A stretch of 34,094 bases of DNA from RUG13615 sp040307715. GTDB lineage: Bacteria; Bacillota; Clostridia; Peptostreptococcales; Anaerovoracaceae. The stretch lies in NCBI GenBank assembly GCA_040307715.1, contig JAWRJC010000035.1:1-34094 (forward strand), written 5' to 3'. The position numbers and the translations under genes were made by a program. Below, piece by piece: positions 1-6,587 of this stretch; the first letter of the stretch is position 1, and every line of letters begins with the position of its first letter. The notes under the pieces are model-generated. The model saw only the letters and a program-made list of their open reading frames with translations. It was not told the DNA's origin and searched no databases.

Positions 1-351
1 GAGGATTAACCCAATATTAACCCAACCCGCGCCGGTCTGATCACGACAGACAACCGGCTAACGTGGCCGGTATAGGGCGGCGGTGCCGTGGAAATCGCTG
101 CCGCCCGTCCTCACAATTTGGCCGTGACGTTACCCGCCCGGAGAACCGGCCGAGGATCTCGAACACACCCGGGCGGGTACCGTTTACAAAGGTCTGTCAT
201 TCTTTGATGGTATTCCGATACACACCCGCAGAGGCCGCGCCTATCCGCACAGGTGCGGCTTTTGCATTTTCCCGGCGCTTGTGCTAAATTGTAGTCGCAC
301 CCAGGAGGGCATGCACATCTTCATAGAAGGCCGCCGGAACCAAAAACGCGC
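1..351. other. Left end of integrated element, non-coding
   Basis: I see no convincing gene here. The stretch holds two integrase arm-like repeats at 6-25 and a GC-rich filler. A small hairpin CCGCAC/GTGCGG followed by TTTT lies at 245-263, and a larger hairpin begins at 331. A 74-codon reading frame starting at 63 is Arg/Pro-rich and has no ribosome binding site, so I do not call it. The element's left junction is not visible and probably lies a short way upstream of base 1. Confidence 0.55.
6..25 (+). repeat. Left integrase arm-type repeats (TTAACCCAA x2)
   Basis: TTAACCCAA occurs at 6-14 and 17-25, 11 bases apart, or about one helical turn. The same nonamer pair with the same 11-base spacing and orientation occurs at 6925-6944, near the other end of the element. 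Paired short direct repeats at both ends are the usual form of tyrosine-recombinase arm-binding sites, as known for lambda-type and Tn916-type integrases. That they are bound by the integrase at 352-1527 is inference. Confidence 0.6.
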
Positions 352-377
352 CTATTCGCTCCGGCGGTTTTTCTTTT
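331..377 (+). terminator. Rightward terminator inside the 3' end of int
   Basis: CCGCCGGA (331-338) pairs with TCCGGCGG (360-367) across a 21-base loop and is followed by TTTTTCTTTT. The T-run lies only on the + side, so it would stop rightward transcripts before they run antisense into the integrase gene. Confidence 0.5.
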
Positions 378-1527
378 GCGCAGGATCTCCGGGGATCCCG
401 GCCAGCAACTCGATCGCTGCGCGCTTCTGATCCTCCGGAACATTGATATAGTATGCAGCTGTTACGCTTATATCACTATGACCCATAAGCTGGCTAACCG
501 TCTGAATCGGTACACCGGCAGCCGCCAGGCGCGAGCCGAACGTGTGCCGGAAAGTGTGGAACCCTCGAGGCTCGACCCCTACACGTTTACAGAGGCGGTA
601 AAACGCCGTTCTAACGGTGCTTTTGTAGTAAAGCGACCCGCTGGCCGTTGTAAACACGAAATCAGTTTTATAGCCGTTTTTTCTCATTTCGGCGGTATGC
701 CATTTTTTATGCGCTGCTATCTCTTTTTGTGCGTACTCTGACAGAGGAACCGCCCGGACAGAGTGCAGCGTTTTTGTTGCCAGGATCTCGGCGCGCGTTT
801 TTTCCCTGCTGCCGTCCGGCGTCTTTATAGGATCAATTTCGGCCAGCGATTTGTTTATGATCATAGAACCGCCGGCGAGATCCTCATAACGGAGCGCGAG
901 CAACTCGGCAACCCTGGCGCCGGTTTCAATGCCCAGGATCACGAGCAGCCGCAGCCGATGCCCCGCGGGGATCCCATCGCGGAACCGTTGCAGCTCTTCC
1001 GCGCTAAATGTATCAATGCGCTGATCCTGGCGGCGTGAATTGACCGCAGGGAGAACAATGCCGGGCGTGATATCATCGGCCAGGCGCTGCGCTGCGGCGT
1101 AAGTGTAAAACCGTTTTACAAGCTTATAAGCCGCCCGGACAGAGGACGCTGCATAGCTGGAGCCGGACAGCACGCGCTGGAGATCCAGGCCGGTTATTTC
1201 GTCTATGTCTTTTCCCAGGATATCAGAGGAACCAAAAACGAGCCGGTAAGCATTAACATAACGGCTTTTTGTTGTCGGTTTCAGCGCGGGATCCGGGAGA
1301 AGTACGGAGTCAATGAAGAGGTCGACCAGCTCACCAAAACAGCGCGTATCAACCCGGCCGCGCTCCATATATGCCCGGTATTTTTTCTCGGCCTCCTGTT
1401 TGTTTTTGCCGTAAAAAATCTTATATTCAGCGACCCAGGCGCCGGCCTTGTTGCGCTTTTGGCCTACTTTTCTTTTTAGCTTGTAATAATCCCGGCCGTT
1501 TATCGTTACATTCGTTTTATTCGCCAT
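352..1527 (-). CDS. int: Tyrosine recombinase (phage/island integrase)
   Basis: This 391-residue site-specific recombinase would catalyse integration and excision of the element. The N-terminal part (about 1-60) looks like an arm-binding domain, about 60-165 is a SAM-like core-binding domain, and about 175-375 is the catalytic domain. Catalytic residues can be read in order: Arg205 (GARVAELLAL), Lys252, His324 and Arg327 (HTFRHTFG), His350 (LMGHSD) and nucleophile Tyr359 or Tyr360. Length fits the family and no residue is missing. The gene is leftward at the extreme left of the element. Its start overlaps the stop of the upstream repressor by 11 bases, so the two are probably co-transcribed. 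This arrangement is that of int in PICI-type islands and temperate phages. Confidence 0.95.
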   Translation of the reverse strand: MANKTNVTINGRDYYKLKRKVGQKRNKAGAWVAEYKIFYGKNKQEAEKKYRAYMERGRVDTRCFGELVDLFIDSVLLPDPALKPTTKSRYVNAYRLVFGSSDILGKDIDEITGLDLQRVLSGSSYAASSVRAAYKLVKRFYTYAAAQRLADDITPGIVLPAVNSRRQDQRIDTFSAEELQRFRDGIPAGHRLRLLVILGIETGARVAELLALRYEDLAGGSMIINKSLAEIDPIKTPDGSREKTRAEILATKTLHSVRAVPLSEYAQKEIAAHKKWHTAEMRKNGYKTDFVFTTASGSLYYKSTVRTAFYRLCKRVGVEPRGFHTFRHTFGSRLAAAGVPIQTVSQLMGHSDISVTAAYYINVPEDQKRAAIELLAGIPGDPAQKKNRRSE

Positions 1528-1990
1528 CTGTGGCGGCCTCCGGGCAATATGTTTTTTCTAAATCCTTTATTAGGAAGCTGTAGTATTTTGCTACGGATAA
1601 CATTAAATCCGAAAAAACATCAAATCTAATATCTGTGATTTTGTCCCCATCGATCAAACGGATCCGTTCGTTTTCGGAATCCCATTCCCACGGCGTATAA
1701 AACTCAAAGCCTAAAAGATCAGAAAGAGCAGAGGCGGCACGCATACAATCATCAAACGCAACAGGCACATCTCCGGGCGTGTCTGTGGTCAAAAATTTTA
1801 GTGGGATGTGTAACGCCTGGGAAACTTTTATTGCAAGTTCAAAACTGATAGACGTTTCGCCGTTTTCGCATTTTGTTATCGTACTTTGCGAAACTCCGCA
1901 TTGCTCCGCTAACTGCGATTGTGTTAGCTTTCTTTCTTTTCTTATTGTTCGTATATTTTCGCCAATGCTCTTTTTCTTTGTGCAAGACAT
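1517..1990 (-). CDS. XRE/CI-like repressor of the element
   Basis: This 157-residue protein has an N-terminal helix-turn-helix of the XRE type at about residues 8-62 (GENIRTIRKERKLTQSQLAEQCGVSQ region). A C-terminal domain of about 90 residues is one I do not recognise. It probably keeps the element silent and autoregulates, like CI or the Stl master repressor of SaPIs. I chose the ATG at 1990 because GGAGGG stands 7 bases upstream; a longer frame would need a TTG at 2005 that sits within the Shine-Dalgarno region. It is transcribed leftward into int and divergent from the cro-like gene at 2147. The C-terminal part lacks an obvious LexA/CI peptidase Ser-Lys signature, so derepression by a helper-phage protein rather than RecA is possible (inference). 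Confidence 0.85.
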   Translation of the reverse strand: MSCTKKKSIGENIRTIRKERKLTQSQLAEQCGVSQSTITKCENGETSISFELAIKVSQALHIPLKFLTTDTPGDVPVAFDDCMRAASALSDLLGFEFYTPWEWDSENERIRLIDGDKITDIRFDVFSDLMLSVAKYYSFLIKDLEKTYCPEAATDGE

Positions 1991-2009
1991 TTTCTTTCCC
2001 TCCAAACGA

Positions 2010-2038
2010 AGAATACCACAATATTACTATTGAGCCAA
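2010..2038 (-). promoter_or_regulatory. Promoter for repressor-integrase operon
   Basis: Read on the minus strand, TTGGCT (2038-2033) is followed after 17 bases by TATTCT (2015-2010). The -35 box lies inside the palindrome at 2028-2045, as expected for autoregulation by the encoded repressor. Confidence 0.55.
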
Positions 2039-2045
2039 CTCAATA
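2028..2045. promoter_or_regulatory. Operator palindrome O1
   Basis: TATTGAGCCAACTCAATA is a perfect inverted repeat with 7-base arms and a 4-base centre. It overlaps the -35 box of the leftward promoter. It is a likely binding site for the CI-like or Cro-like protein; this is inferred from position. Confidence 0.6.
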
Positions 2046-2066
2046 TTAGAAAATGAATAAAATGTG

Positions 2067-2095
2067 TTGACTTTATATTCTTATGAGAATATTAT
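2067..2095 (+). promoter_or_regulatory. Rightward early promoter
   Basis: TTGACT (2067-2072), a 17-base spacer and TATTAT (2090-2095) form a near-consensus vegetative promoter for the cro-like, xis-like and rep genes. The spacer and -10 box are covered by the near-palindrome at 2075-2092. Confidence 0.75.
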
Positions 2096-2123
2096 TGAGA
2101 AGGAATATTCCAATACGAATATT
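2075..2123. promoter_or_regulatory. Operator palindromes O2 and O3
   Basis: O2 at 2075-2092 is ATATTCTTATGAGAATAT, an 18-base inverted repeat with one mismatch, lying over the rightward promoter. O3 at 2104-2123 has arms AATATTC and GAATATT separated by 6 bases. They share the half-site GAATAT. Two like sites behind the start of a lytic promoter are typical of a lysogeny switch. Confidence 0.55.
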
Positions 2124-2146
2124 ATAGTTGATTGGAGGAAATAAAA

Positions 2147-2356
2147 ATGAACAAGTTTTTTCTAAATCTCGATGAGGTTAGGCGCCTGGCATTAAACAAA
2201 GGCCTGTCCGTCAAAGAGCTGGCAAAGGCCGCCGGGATCTCATACCAAGTCATTATCACCGCGCAAAAGGGCGGTAAAACCGAAACAAAGAACGTGTGCA
2301 AGATCGCGGAAGCGCTCGACTGCATCCCGGAGGAAATTGTAAAAGAGGAGGCGTGA
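2147..2356 (+). CDS. Cro-like small HTH protein
   Basis: This 69-residue protein is almost entirely an XRE-type helix-turn-helix (LSVKELAKAAGISYQVI region, about residues 20-60). By size and position it is the Cro/Str-type counterpart of the leftward repressor. The start is the ATG at 2147, with GGAGG at 2134-2138; an in-frame TTG at 2132 lies on the ribosome binding site and is rejected. It is the first gene after the rightward promoter and is followed 3 bases later by the excisionase-like gene, so it heads an operon. Confidence 0.8.
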   Translation: MNKFFLNLDEVRRLALNKGLSVKELAKAAGISYQVIITAQKGGKTETKNVCKIAEALDCIPEEIVKEEA

Positions 2357-2359
2357 AAA

Positions 2360-2551
2360 ATGGTCGGTTCCATCAAAGAAGTTTACAACGCGCTGCAATC
2401 GGCCGGCTATCTGATCTCTGAAAGCTGCCTGCGAAATCTTGTTAGATCCGGGGAGCTGCCGCACATGAAAAGCGGTAACAAAGCATTGATCTCATTCGAG
2501 GCGGCGCGCGCGTACATTGACGAACGGACAGGAGGGCAGCGGAATGAGTAA
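2360..2551 (+). CDS. Excisionase-family DNA-binding protein
   Basis: This 63-residue protein has the form of the MerR-like winged-helix excisionase family. A helical start (SIKEVYNALQ) is followed by a recognition segment (ISESCLRNLVRSGELPHMKSGNKALIS) and a C-terminal helix ending in Asp-Glu-Arg. Such proteins bend DNA and direct tyrosine integrases to excise; some act only as activators. GAGGAGG lies 7-8 bases before the ATG. Its stop overlaps the next gene's start by 8 bases, indicating translational coupling with the replication gene. Confidence 0.7.
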   Translation: MVGSIKEVYNALQSAGYLISESCLRNLVRSGELPHMKSGNKALISFEAARAYIDERTGGQRNE

Positions 2552-3611
2552 AGAGCTATATGCCGGCGTAGATCCAGCAGAAGAAAAGTCGGCTTTTCTC
2601 TTGATGGCTGCAATTGAACCTCAAAAGGCGTCTTTTCTTGTTCCGGGGATCCCGTCAGACAATATCACTCTGATTGTTGGTGATGGCGGGATAGGAAAAG
2701 GCTTTTTGGCGTGCCACCTGGCGGCAGCCGTTTCGACCGGCGGCTATTGCATTTTTGACGATACAGAGGCACATATACCGGAACGGCAACCGGGTTTCGT
2801 TCTGTATCTAAATGCGGAAGATAGTTTTAGCCGGATAACATTCAGCAGGCTAATAAGTGCCGGCGCTGATCGCTTGAGGATTGTAACAGCGAACGAAGAT
2901 AAGCCGGTGCCGACTGTCGATGACATTATTAAGACAATCGGCCAATATCCAACGCGCCTTGCGATCATCGATCCGCTGCAATCGTTTATCCCGGAGGGCG
3001 CCGCGATGGAGCGCCGCAACGTAATGCGCAAGATCATGCAGCCGTTGCAGAGAGCATCAGCGGCCAATAACTGCGCTATTGTTGTGATCATGCACACCAA
3101 TAAACGCGCTGGAGCATACGGCCGCAACCGTGTTGCAGACTCGGCCGACATGTGGGATATAGCGCGATCCGTGTTTATCCTGGGCGAAGTCGGTGACGAG
3201 CAGAAAACTAAATACATAAGCCACGAGAAAAGCAGTTACGGCGAACGGCTGCCAACTCAATTATTCAGGATCGAAGAAAGCAATCACGGTGTAAAGGTGA
3301 TTAGATGCGGCGAAACAACAAAGAGTGACCGCGACTTCGTACTTGAACGCGACAAGCACCCAGGCGGCCGGCCGGCGGTTTATAGAGATGAGGCGCAGAA
3401 CTTTATCCTCGATATGCTTGCACGCGCTGGCGGCTCGATGGACGGAAAACAGCTTGCGCTGATCGCGGAACAGAATGACATCAAAAAAAGAACGTTTGAA
3501 CGCGCCCGGGCAGCATTAAACGAGGACGGCAGAATTGAAATAATACACACCGGGCATGGCAAAGATTTCGCGGCGATTTACAAGTTAAATGGTTTAGCAC
3601 CTATTAAATAA
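2544..3611 (+). CDS. RepA-like AAA ATPase (replicative helicase-type)
   Basis: This 355-residue protein has a RecA-fold ATPase domain and a C-terminal winged helix. A P-loop-like GDGGIGKG lies at residues 46-53. The Walker B strand LAIIDP has Asp143, and a sensor-like VIMHTNK has His184. The C-terminal 70 residues resemble a winged helix-turn-helix. The family (AAA_25/RepA-like) acts as hexameric replicative helicase or initiator in plasmids, islands and phages. The residue after the P-loop Lys is Gly, then Phe, instead of Ser/Thr. I chose the ATG at 2544 (GGAGGG at 2531-2536) over a TTG at 2517. An iteron-rich non-coding region follows directly, so it probably acts there. Confidence 0.8.
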   Translation: MSKELYAGVDPAEEKSAFLLMAAIEPQKASFLVPGIPSDNITLIVGDGGIGKGFLACHLAAAVSTGGYCIFDDTEAHIPERQPGFVLYLNAEDSFSRITFSRLISAGADRLRIVTANEDKPVPTVDDIIKTIGQYPTRLAIIDPLQSFIPEGAAMERRNVMRKIMQPLQRASAANNCAIVVIMHTNKRAGAYGRNRVADSADMWDIARSVFILGEVGDEQKTKYISHEKSSYGERLPTQLFRIEESNHGVKVIRCGETTKSDRDFVLERDKHPGGRPAVYRDEAQNFILDMLARAGGSMDGKQLALIAEQNDIKKRTFERARAALNEDGRIEIIHTGHGKDFAAIYKLNGLAPIK

Positions 3612-3904
3612 GAGGCGAAACCTAAAAGAAATATTGAAATTTCAATAATAATCAGCCTCCGCCAAGTTGTGGCGAAACCTAAAAAAGGCTATTCAGCCTC
3701 CGCCACTTGGCGAAACCTAAAAAACATTGAAATTTCAACAATTTCGCCAGGTATAGCCTAAATACACCTAAACACTATGAGAGGGCAAAGCTGGAACCGA
3801 AAAAACGCAAGGCATATTAAGTGGTATTAGGTCGCATTAGGTTGTATTAGGTGGCATTAGTTACAGATAGTTACAGATAGTTACATATAAGCGAGGGCGG
3901 AACC
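3612..3904. repeat. Iteron cluster, candidate origin of replication
   Basis: This 293-base non-coding stretch is packed with ordered repeats. GGCGAAACCTAAAA occurs at 3614-3627, 3671-3684 and 3709-3722. TCAGCCTCCGCCA occurs at 3652-3664 and 3693-3705. A perfect palindrome TATTGAAATTTCAATA lies at 3632-3647, and its 12-base core recurs at 3727-3738. From 3821 to 3860 four decamers of the form GTNGYATTAG run head to tail, followed by TTACAGATAG at 3861-3870 and 3871-3880 and TTACATATAA at 3881-3890. The exact 10-base phasing puts all sites on one DNA face. Lying directly behind a RepA-like gene, this is what an iteron origin looks like. Function is inferred. Confidence 0.7.
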
Positions 3905-4108
3905 ATGACGAGGATAGAAACAAAGGATTATATGATAACTTGCCGGCTGGTCAATACGCTGGCGGCGTGGCCTGAATCAGAGCGCAAAAAGGCTATCGAG
4001 GCATACCGGGCAGCGCGCGGATATAACGAGGCGATCGAGGCGCTATTTTTACTGGCCGGGATCGTCGCAGAAATGGACGGCCGGGAGGATCCCGGGGAGG
4101 TGTCATAG
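3905..4108 (+). CDS. Small helical protein, unknown
   Basis: This 67-residue protein is one I do not recognise. It is mostly helical in appearance and moderately acidic at the C-terminus, with no Cys cluster, membrane segment or known motif. A GAGGGCGG sequence precedes the ATG closely. It starts right after the iteron region and ends at the TAG that touches the next ATG, so it is part of the rightward operon. Position suggests a replication accessory or an interference gene of the island, but nothing in the sequence shows this. Confidence 0.6.
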   Translation: MTRIETKDYMITCRLVNTLAAWPESERKKAIEAYRAARGYNEAIEALFLLAGIVAEMDGREDPGEVS

Positions 4109-4348
4109 ATGGCAAGGAAGAAAAAAGCCGCGCCGGATCTCGACCGGCTCCGGGAACAGGCCGAGCTTGTCCGGGAACATATCGCGCAGCTCGAAGAGGA
4201 CTACCAGGACGCAGCACGCCGGGCGGATCGCTGCCGGAACGCCTGCGAGTTTTCCGGGCATGAAATCGAGCTCCGGCGGCAGCGTGACAACGCCTTATAT
4301 AGCGGCAACGCGTGCCGCAAAACGCGGTCAAACTCATACATCAGGTAG
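4109..4348 (+). CDS. Small coiled-coil protein, unknown
   Basis: This 79-residue protein begins with a very basic stretch (ARKKKAA) and continues as a highly charged helix with heptad-like Leu/Ile spacing (LREQAELVREHIAQLEEDY), so a coiled coil is likely from about 10 to 50. The start is well supported: GGGGAGG at 4094-4100, 8 bases before the ATG, and the ATG follows directly on the upstream stop codon. It is translationally coupled to its neighbour. No function can be assigned. Confidence 0.6.
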   Translation: MARKKKAAPDLDRLREQAELVREHIAQLEEDYQDAARRADRCRNACEFSGHEIELRRQRDNALYSGNACRKTRSNSYIR

Positions 4349-4395
4349 AACGATACGGCGAAAATGGAGTATCGTATAACAAAAGAGGTGACGAA

Positions 4396-4623
4396 ATGAA
4401 AAAGATGGACGAAGCAACAGCGCTGATGCTCATTGCTGAGATGGTCGGTATCGAAGACGACAACACCGCGCCAGCAGCCGCAAAGTGCGCGTATTATAGC
4501 CTGAAAGTTTTAGAACTGCTGGGTGAAATCACAGCGCACGCGACAGACGATGACGCAATCATGCTCAGGATGTTAAAGGAAACACTTGAGACAAAAGTTA
4601 AAGCAGGAGTGCCGTATAACTAA
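4396..4623 (+). CDS. Small acidic protein, unknown
   Basis: This 75-residue acidic protein is mostly helical in appearance (ATALMLIAEMVG and YYSLKVLELLGEI). I chose the ATG at 4396 because AGAGGTG precedes it by 7 bases; the longer frame from 4312 has no ribosome binding site. It is the last gene before a strong terminator at 4641-4662, so it closes the replication operon. I do not recognise it. Confidence 0.55.
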   Translation: MKKMDEATALMLIAEMVGIEDDNTAPAAAKCAYYSLKVLELLGEITAHATDDDAIMLRMLKETLETKVKAGVPYN

Positions 4624-4640
4624 ATAAAGCAAGAACGAAG

Positions 4641-4662
4641 AGGGCCGCAAGGCCCTTTTCTT
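4641..4662 (+). terminator. Terminator of the early/replication operon
   Basis: AGGGCC GCAA GGCCCT is a perfect 6-base-pair stem with a GCAA loop, followed by TTTTCTTAT. It separates the replication genes from the capsid genes. Confidence 0.85.
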
Positions 4663-4683
4663 ATACACAAGGGGGGAACGAAG

Positions 4684-4722
4684 ATGGAAAAAGAGTATCG
4701 TATTACTTTATTGCGAAAATAA
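4684..4722 (+). CDS. Possible 12-codon leader ORF before the capsid promoter
   Basis: A GGGGGG run at 4671-4676 stands about 7 bases before an ATG that opens 12 codons (MEKEYRITLLRK) and a TAA at 4720-4722. Part of its DNA (GAGTATCGTAT) also occurs at about 4367-4378 upstream of the preceding gene, so it may be a broken copy of a gene start rather than a true leader. Confidence 0.3.
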   Translation: MEKEYRITLLRK

Positions 4723-4723
4723 T

Positions 4724-4763
4724 GTATACGATTTATTGATTGTATACAAAATTCGGCTATAAT
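4724..4763 (+). promoter_or_regulatory. Late promoter for scaffold and capsid genes
   Basis: TTGATT (4736-4741), a 16-base spacer and a perfect TATAAT (4758-4763) form a strong promoter. TGTATAC occurs twice, at about 4723-4729 and 4741-4747, flanking the -35 box and spaced 18 bases apart, which suggests an operator. The transcript would begin with a small GGCGG/CCGCC hairpin near 4770-4785 and run about 100 bases to the scaffold gene. Confidence 0.7.
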
Positions 4764-4869
4764 AAAGGTGGCGGAATAAGCCGCCAAGATTCATTGAAAG
4801 TGTTGTTCTTGTAAGTTGTCGTTAATCATTTAAATACGCCTACTCGGCGGTATAAAGAGGGTTTACTCA

Positions 4870-5322
4870 ATGGAAGAGGAAAAAATCAACAACAACGAGG
4901 CTATCGAGGAAGAACAGACAGCAAGCGCCCCGGAGGGCGAAAAGCTTTTCACACAGGCGGAGCTTGAGGCAATCATTAATAAACGCCTGGCAAGAGAGAG
5001 AGCAAAAGAGCAGAAAGCAGCGCCGGCAGTTTCTGACGAGGAGCTGACAAGGCGCGCGGCGATGCTCGATTGCAAAGAGTACGTTTTGAATAACGGGCTG
5101 TCTATGGACTTGCTCGAGATCCTGGATACTAACAACGTGGAAACGTTCAAAGAAAAGGCCGAACGGCTCCAGGCGATCAATGCGGCGAAGAGGGAAACCA
5201 AAACAGAGTACCCCGCCCTAAAGGACGCCGGAGAAGTGCGCAAGATCAATGACGAATCCGCGCAGATCCGGGCGGCTTTTGCGAGGACTACCCACAAACC
5301 GAAAGAATATATTAAGAGGTGA
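4870..5322 (+). CDS. Phage capsid scaffolding protein (DUF4355/GP20-like)
   Basis: This 150-residue, highly charged, helical protein has the hallmark segment LFTQAELEAIINKRLARERAKEQK at about 26-49, shared by phage scaffolding proteins of the DUF4355/GP20 type. A Lys/Arg-rich C-terminus could bind the capsid shell. Such proteins nucleate and shape the procapsid and leave before DNA filling. AGAGGG precedes the ATG by 8 bases. The gene lies 4 bases upstream of the major capsid gene, which is the normal scaffold-capsid order in siphophages. No protease gene accompanies it. Confidence 0.8.
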   Translation: MEEEKINNNEAIEEEQTASAPEGEKLFTQAELEAIINKRLARERAKEQKAAPAVSDEELTRRAAMLDCKEYVLNNGLSMDLLEILDTNNVETFKEKAERLQAINAAKRETKTEYPALKDAGEVRKINDESAQIRAAFARTTHKPKEYIKR

Positions 5323-5326
5323 TAAT

Positions 5327-6235
5327 ATGTCTATCGCATTAGCGACCAAGTACGCGCCTTACACTGACGAGCTTTTCAAAGCCGAAAGTAAAACCGCGCT
5401 GCTTACAAATACAGATTTCGATTGGGACGGCGCGCACACCGTCGCAGTTTGGAAGATCTCGACCGCCGCGCTGCAGGACTACGCGAGAAACCGCAGCACC
5501 GTTGACAACACAACCGACAGCGTGAGCCGTTTCGGTGATCTGGTCGACCTGGCGGCAGCGGTCGAAAACATGCAGCTTACAAAAGATCGCAGCTTTATTT
5601 TCAACGTGGACAAGGCCGACACCAACGAAACCGCCGACCAGCTCGAGGCAGCAAGTGCGCTGGCAAGAGAGCTCCGCGAAGTCGTGATCCCGGAGGTCGA
5701 CAAGCATTGTTATACACAGATGGCGACCAATGCCGGCACAACTGCGGCGGCTGTCACGCTGAACGCTGCGAATATCTACGGCAAGATCCTGACCGGCAGC
5801 GAAACGCTGGACGATAACGAGATCCCGGACACCGACAGAGTGCTGATCGTTACCCCGGCCGTTTACAACGCGCTGAAGATGGCAACCGGCGAAACGCCCT
5901 ACAATGACGTTAGCGCAGAGCAGCGCAAGCTCGGCGTTGTCGGTATGCTGGACGGCATGGCCGTTGTCAAAGTTCCGGCGGCAAGACTTCCGCAGAACTT
6001 CGGTTTTATGATCGCTCATCCGTCCGCGACCGTTGCACCGGTTAAGCTCGAGGATTACGGTATTCATAACGATACCCCGCTCAGCTCCGGCGCGATCGTT
6101 ACCGGCCGCATTATCTATGACGCTTTTGTCCTGGACAACAAGGCCAAAGGTATCTACTATCAGCCTGTTAGCAGCGGCGGCGGCGGTTCTTCCGGCGAAT
6201 CCGGCGCGAGCGGTGACAGCGGCACCAGCAACTAA
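5327..6235 (+). CDS. Phage major capsid protein
   Basis: This 302-residue protein resembles siphophage major capsid proteins. It opens with the style typical of clostridial coat proteins (ATKYAPYTDELFKAES), has a central region of mixed strands (KISTAALQDYARN, DRVLIVTPAVYNALK) and a conserved-looking late segment (YGIHNDTPLSSGAIVTGRIIYDAFVLDNKAKGIYY). It ends in a Gly/Ser-rich tail of about 20 residues. An HK97 fold is inferred, not proven. AGAGGTG overlaps the scaffold stop, and the ATG at 5327 is the true start; the longer frame from 5249 lies inside the scaffold gene. Portal, protease and terminase genes are absent nearby, which is unusual for a capsid gene. Confidence 0.8.
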   Translation: MSIALATKYAPYTDELFKAESKTALLTNTDFDWDGAHTVAVWKISTAALQDYARNRSTVDNTTDSVSRFGDLVDLAAAVENMQLTKDRSFIFNVDKADTNETADQLEAASALARELREVVIPEVDKHCYTQMATNAGTTAAAVTLNAANIYGKILTGSETLDDNEIPDTDRVLIVTPAVYNALKMATGETPYNDVSAEQRKLGVVGMLDGMAVVKVPAARLPQNFGFMIAHPSATVAPVKLEDYGIHNDTPLSSGAIVTGRIIYDAFVLDNKAKGIYYQPVSSGGGGSSGESGASGDSGTSN

Positions 6236-6256
6236 CAACTGAATAACGTACCAGCG

Positions 6257-6289
6257 ACCCGCTGCGTTTAGGCGTGGCGGGTTTTTTCT
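6257..6289 (+). terminator. Terminator after the capsid gene
   Basis: ACCCGC (6257-6262) pairs with GCGGGT (6277-6282), followed by a run of T. It may be partial read-through, because a gene with a strong ribosome binding site begins 23 bases later. Confidence 0.7.
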
Positions 6290-6311
6290 TAATTGGCAGG
6301 AGGTAACACCT

Positions 6312-6587
6312 ATGGAGAATAAAACCGCGCAGAGCCTAAAACAGAGCCTTGCAGAGTGTACCGGCATACCCCTCGAAGAATTGACCGCCCGGGATCCCGC
6401 CGGGATCATAAAACAAGCCGGGGAGATCCTCCGGGGAAATTGGCCGCCCCTGCCACCTATGACCGAGCGCGAAGAGCTGCTAAACTGGGCGCGCTGGTGC
6501 TGGAATATGCCGGACGCGATCACGCCGGCGAGTGTGCGGAGGATGGTATCACAAGAGATCCGGGAGCGCGCCGGCCTCGATGAATAA
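6312..6587 (+). CDS. Orphan gene at the right end of the element
   Basis: This 91-residue protein is one I do not recognise. It is helical in appearance, rich in Trp in the middle (NWPPLPP, LLNWARWCWNMP) and ends in a charged helix. AGGAGG precedes the ATG by about 8 bases, so it is likely expressed. It follows the capsid terminator and is the last gene before the right attachment region. That slot often carries an accessory or helper-interference gene in PICIs. A head-completion role is equally possible. No motif decides between them. Confidence 0.55.
   Translation: MENKTAQSLKQSLAECTGIPLEELTARDPAGIIKQAGEILRGNWPPLPPMTEREELLNWARWCWNMPDAITPASVRRMVSQEIRERAGLDE

Noticed and set aside
63..287. 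Rightward 74-codon frame at the left end
   Set aside because: Arg/Pro-rich, no ribosome binding site, spans a small hairpin; no sign of a real gene.
1..351. Left copy of the tRNA-Ala 3' end (attL)
   Set aside because: No stretch matching the tRNA 3' end or the 18-base repeat was found here; the junction must lie outside the window.
3811..3890. Possible CRISPR-like array
   Set aside because: The units are head-to-tail decamers without spacers, so they are iterons, not repeats separated by unique spacers; no cas genes are present.
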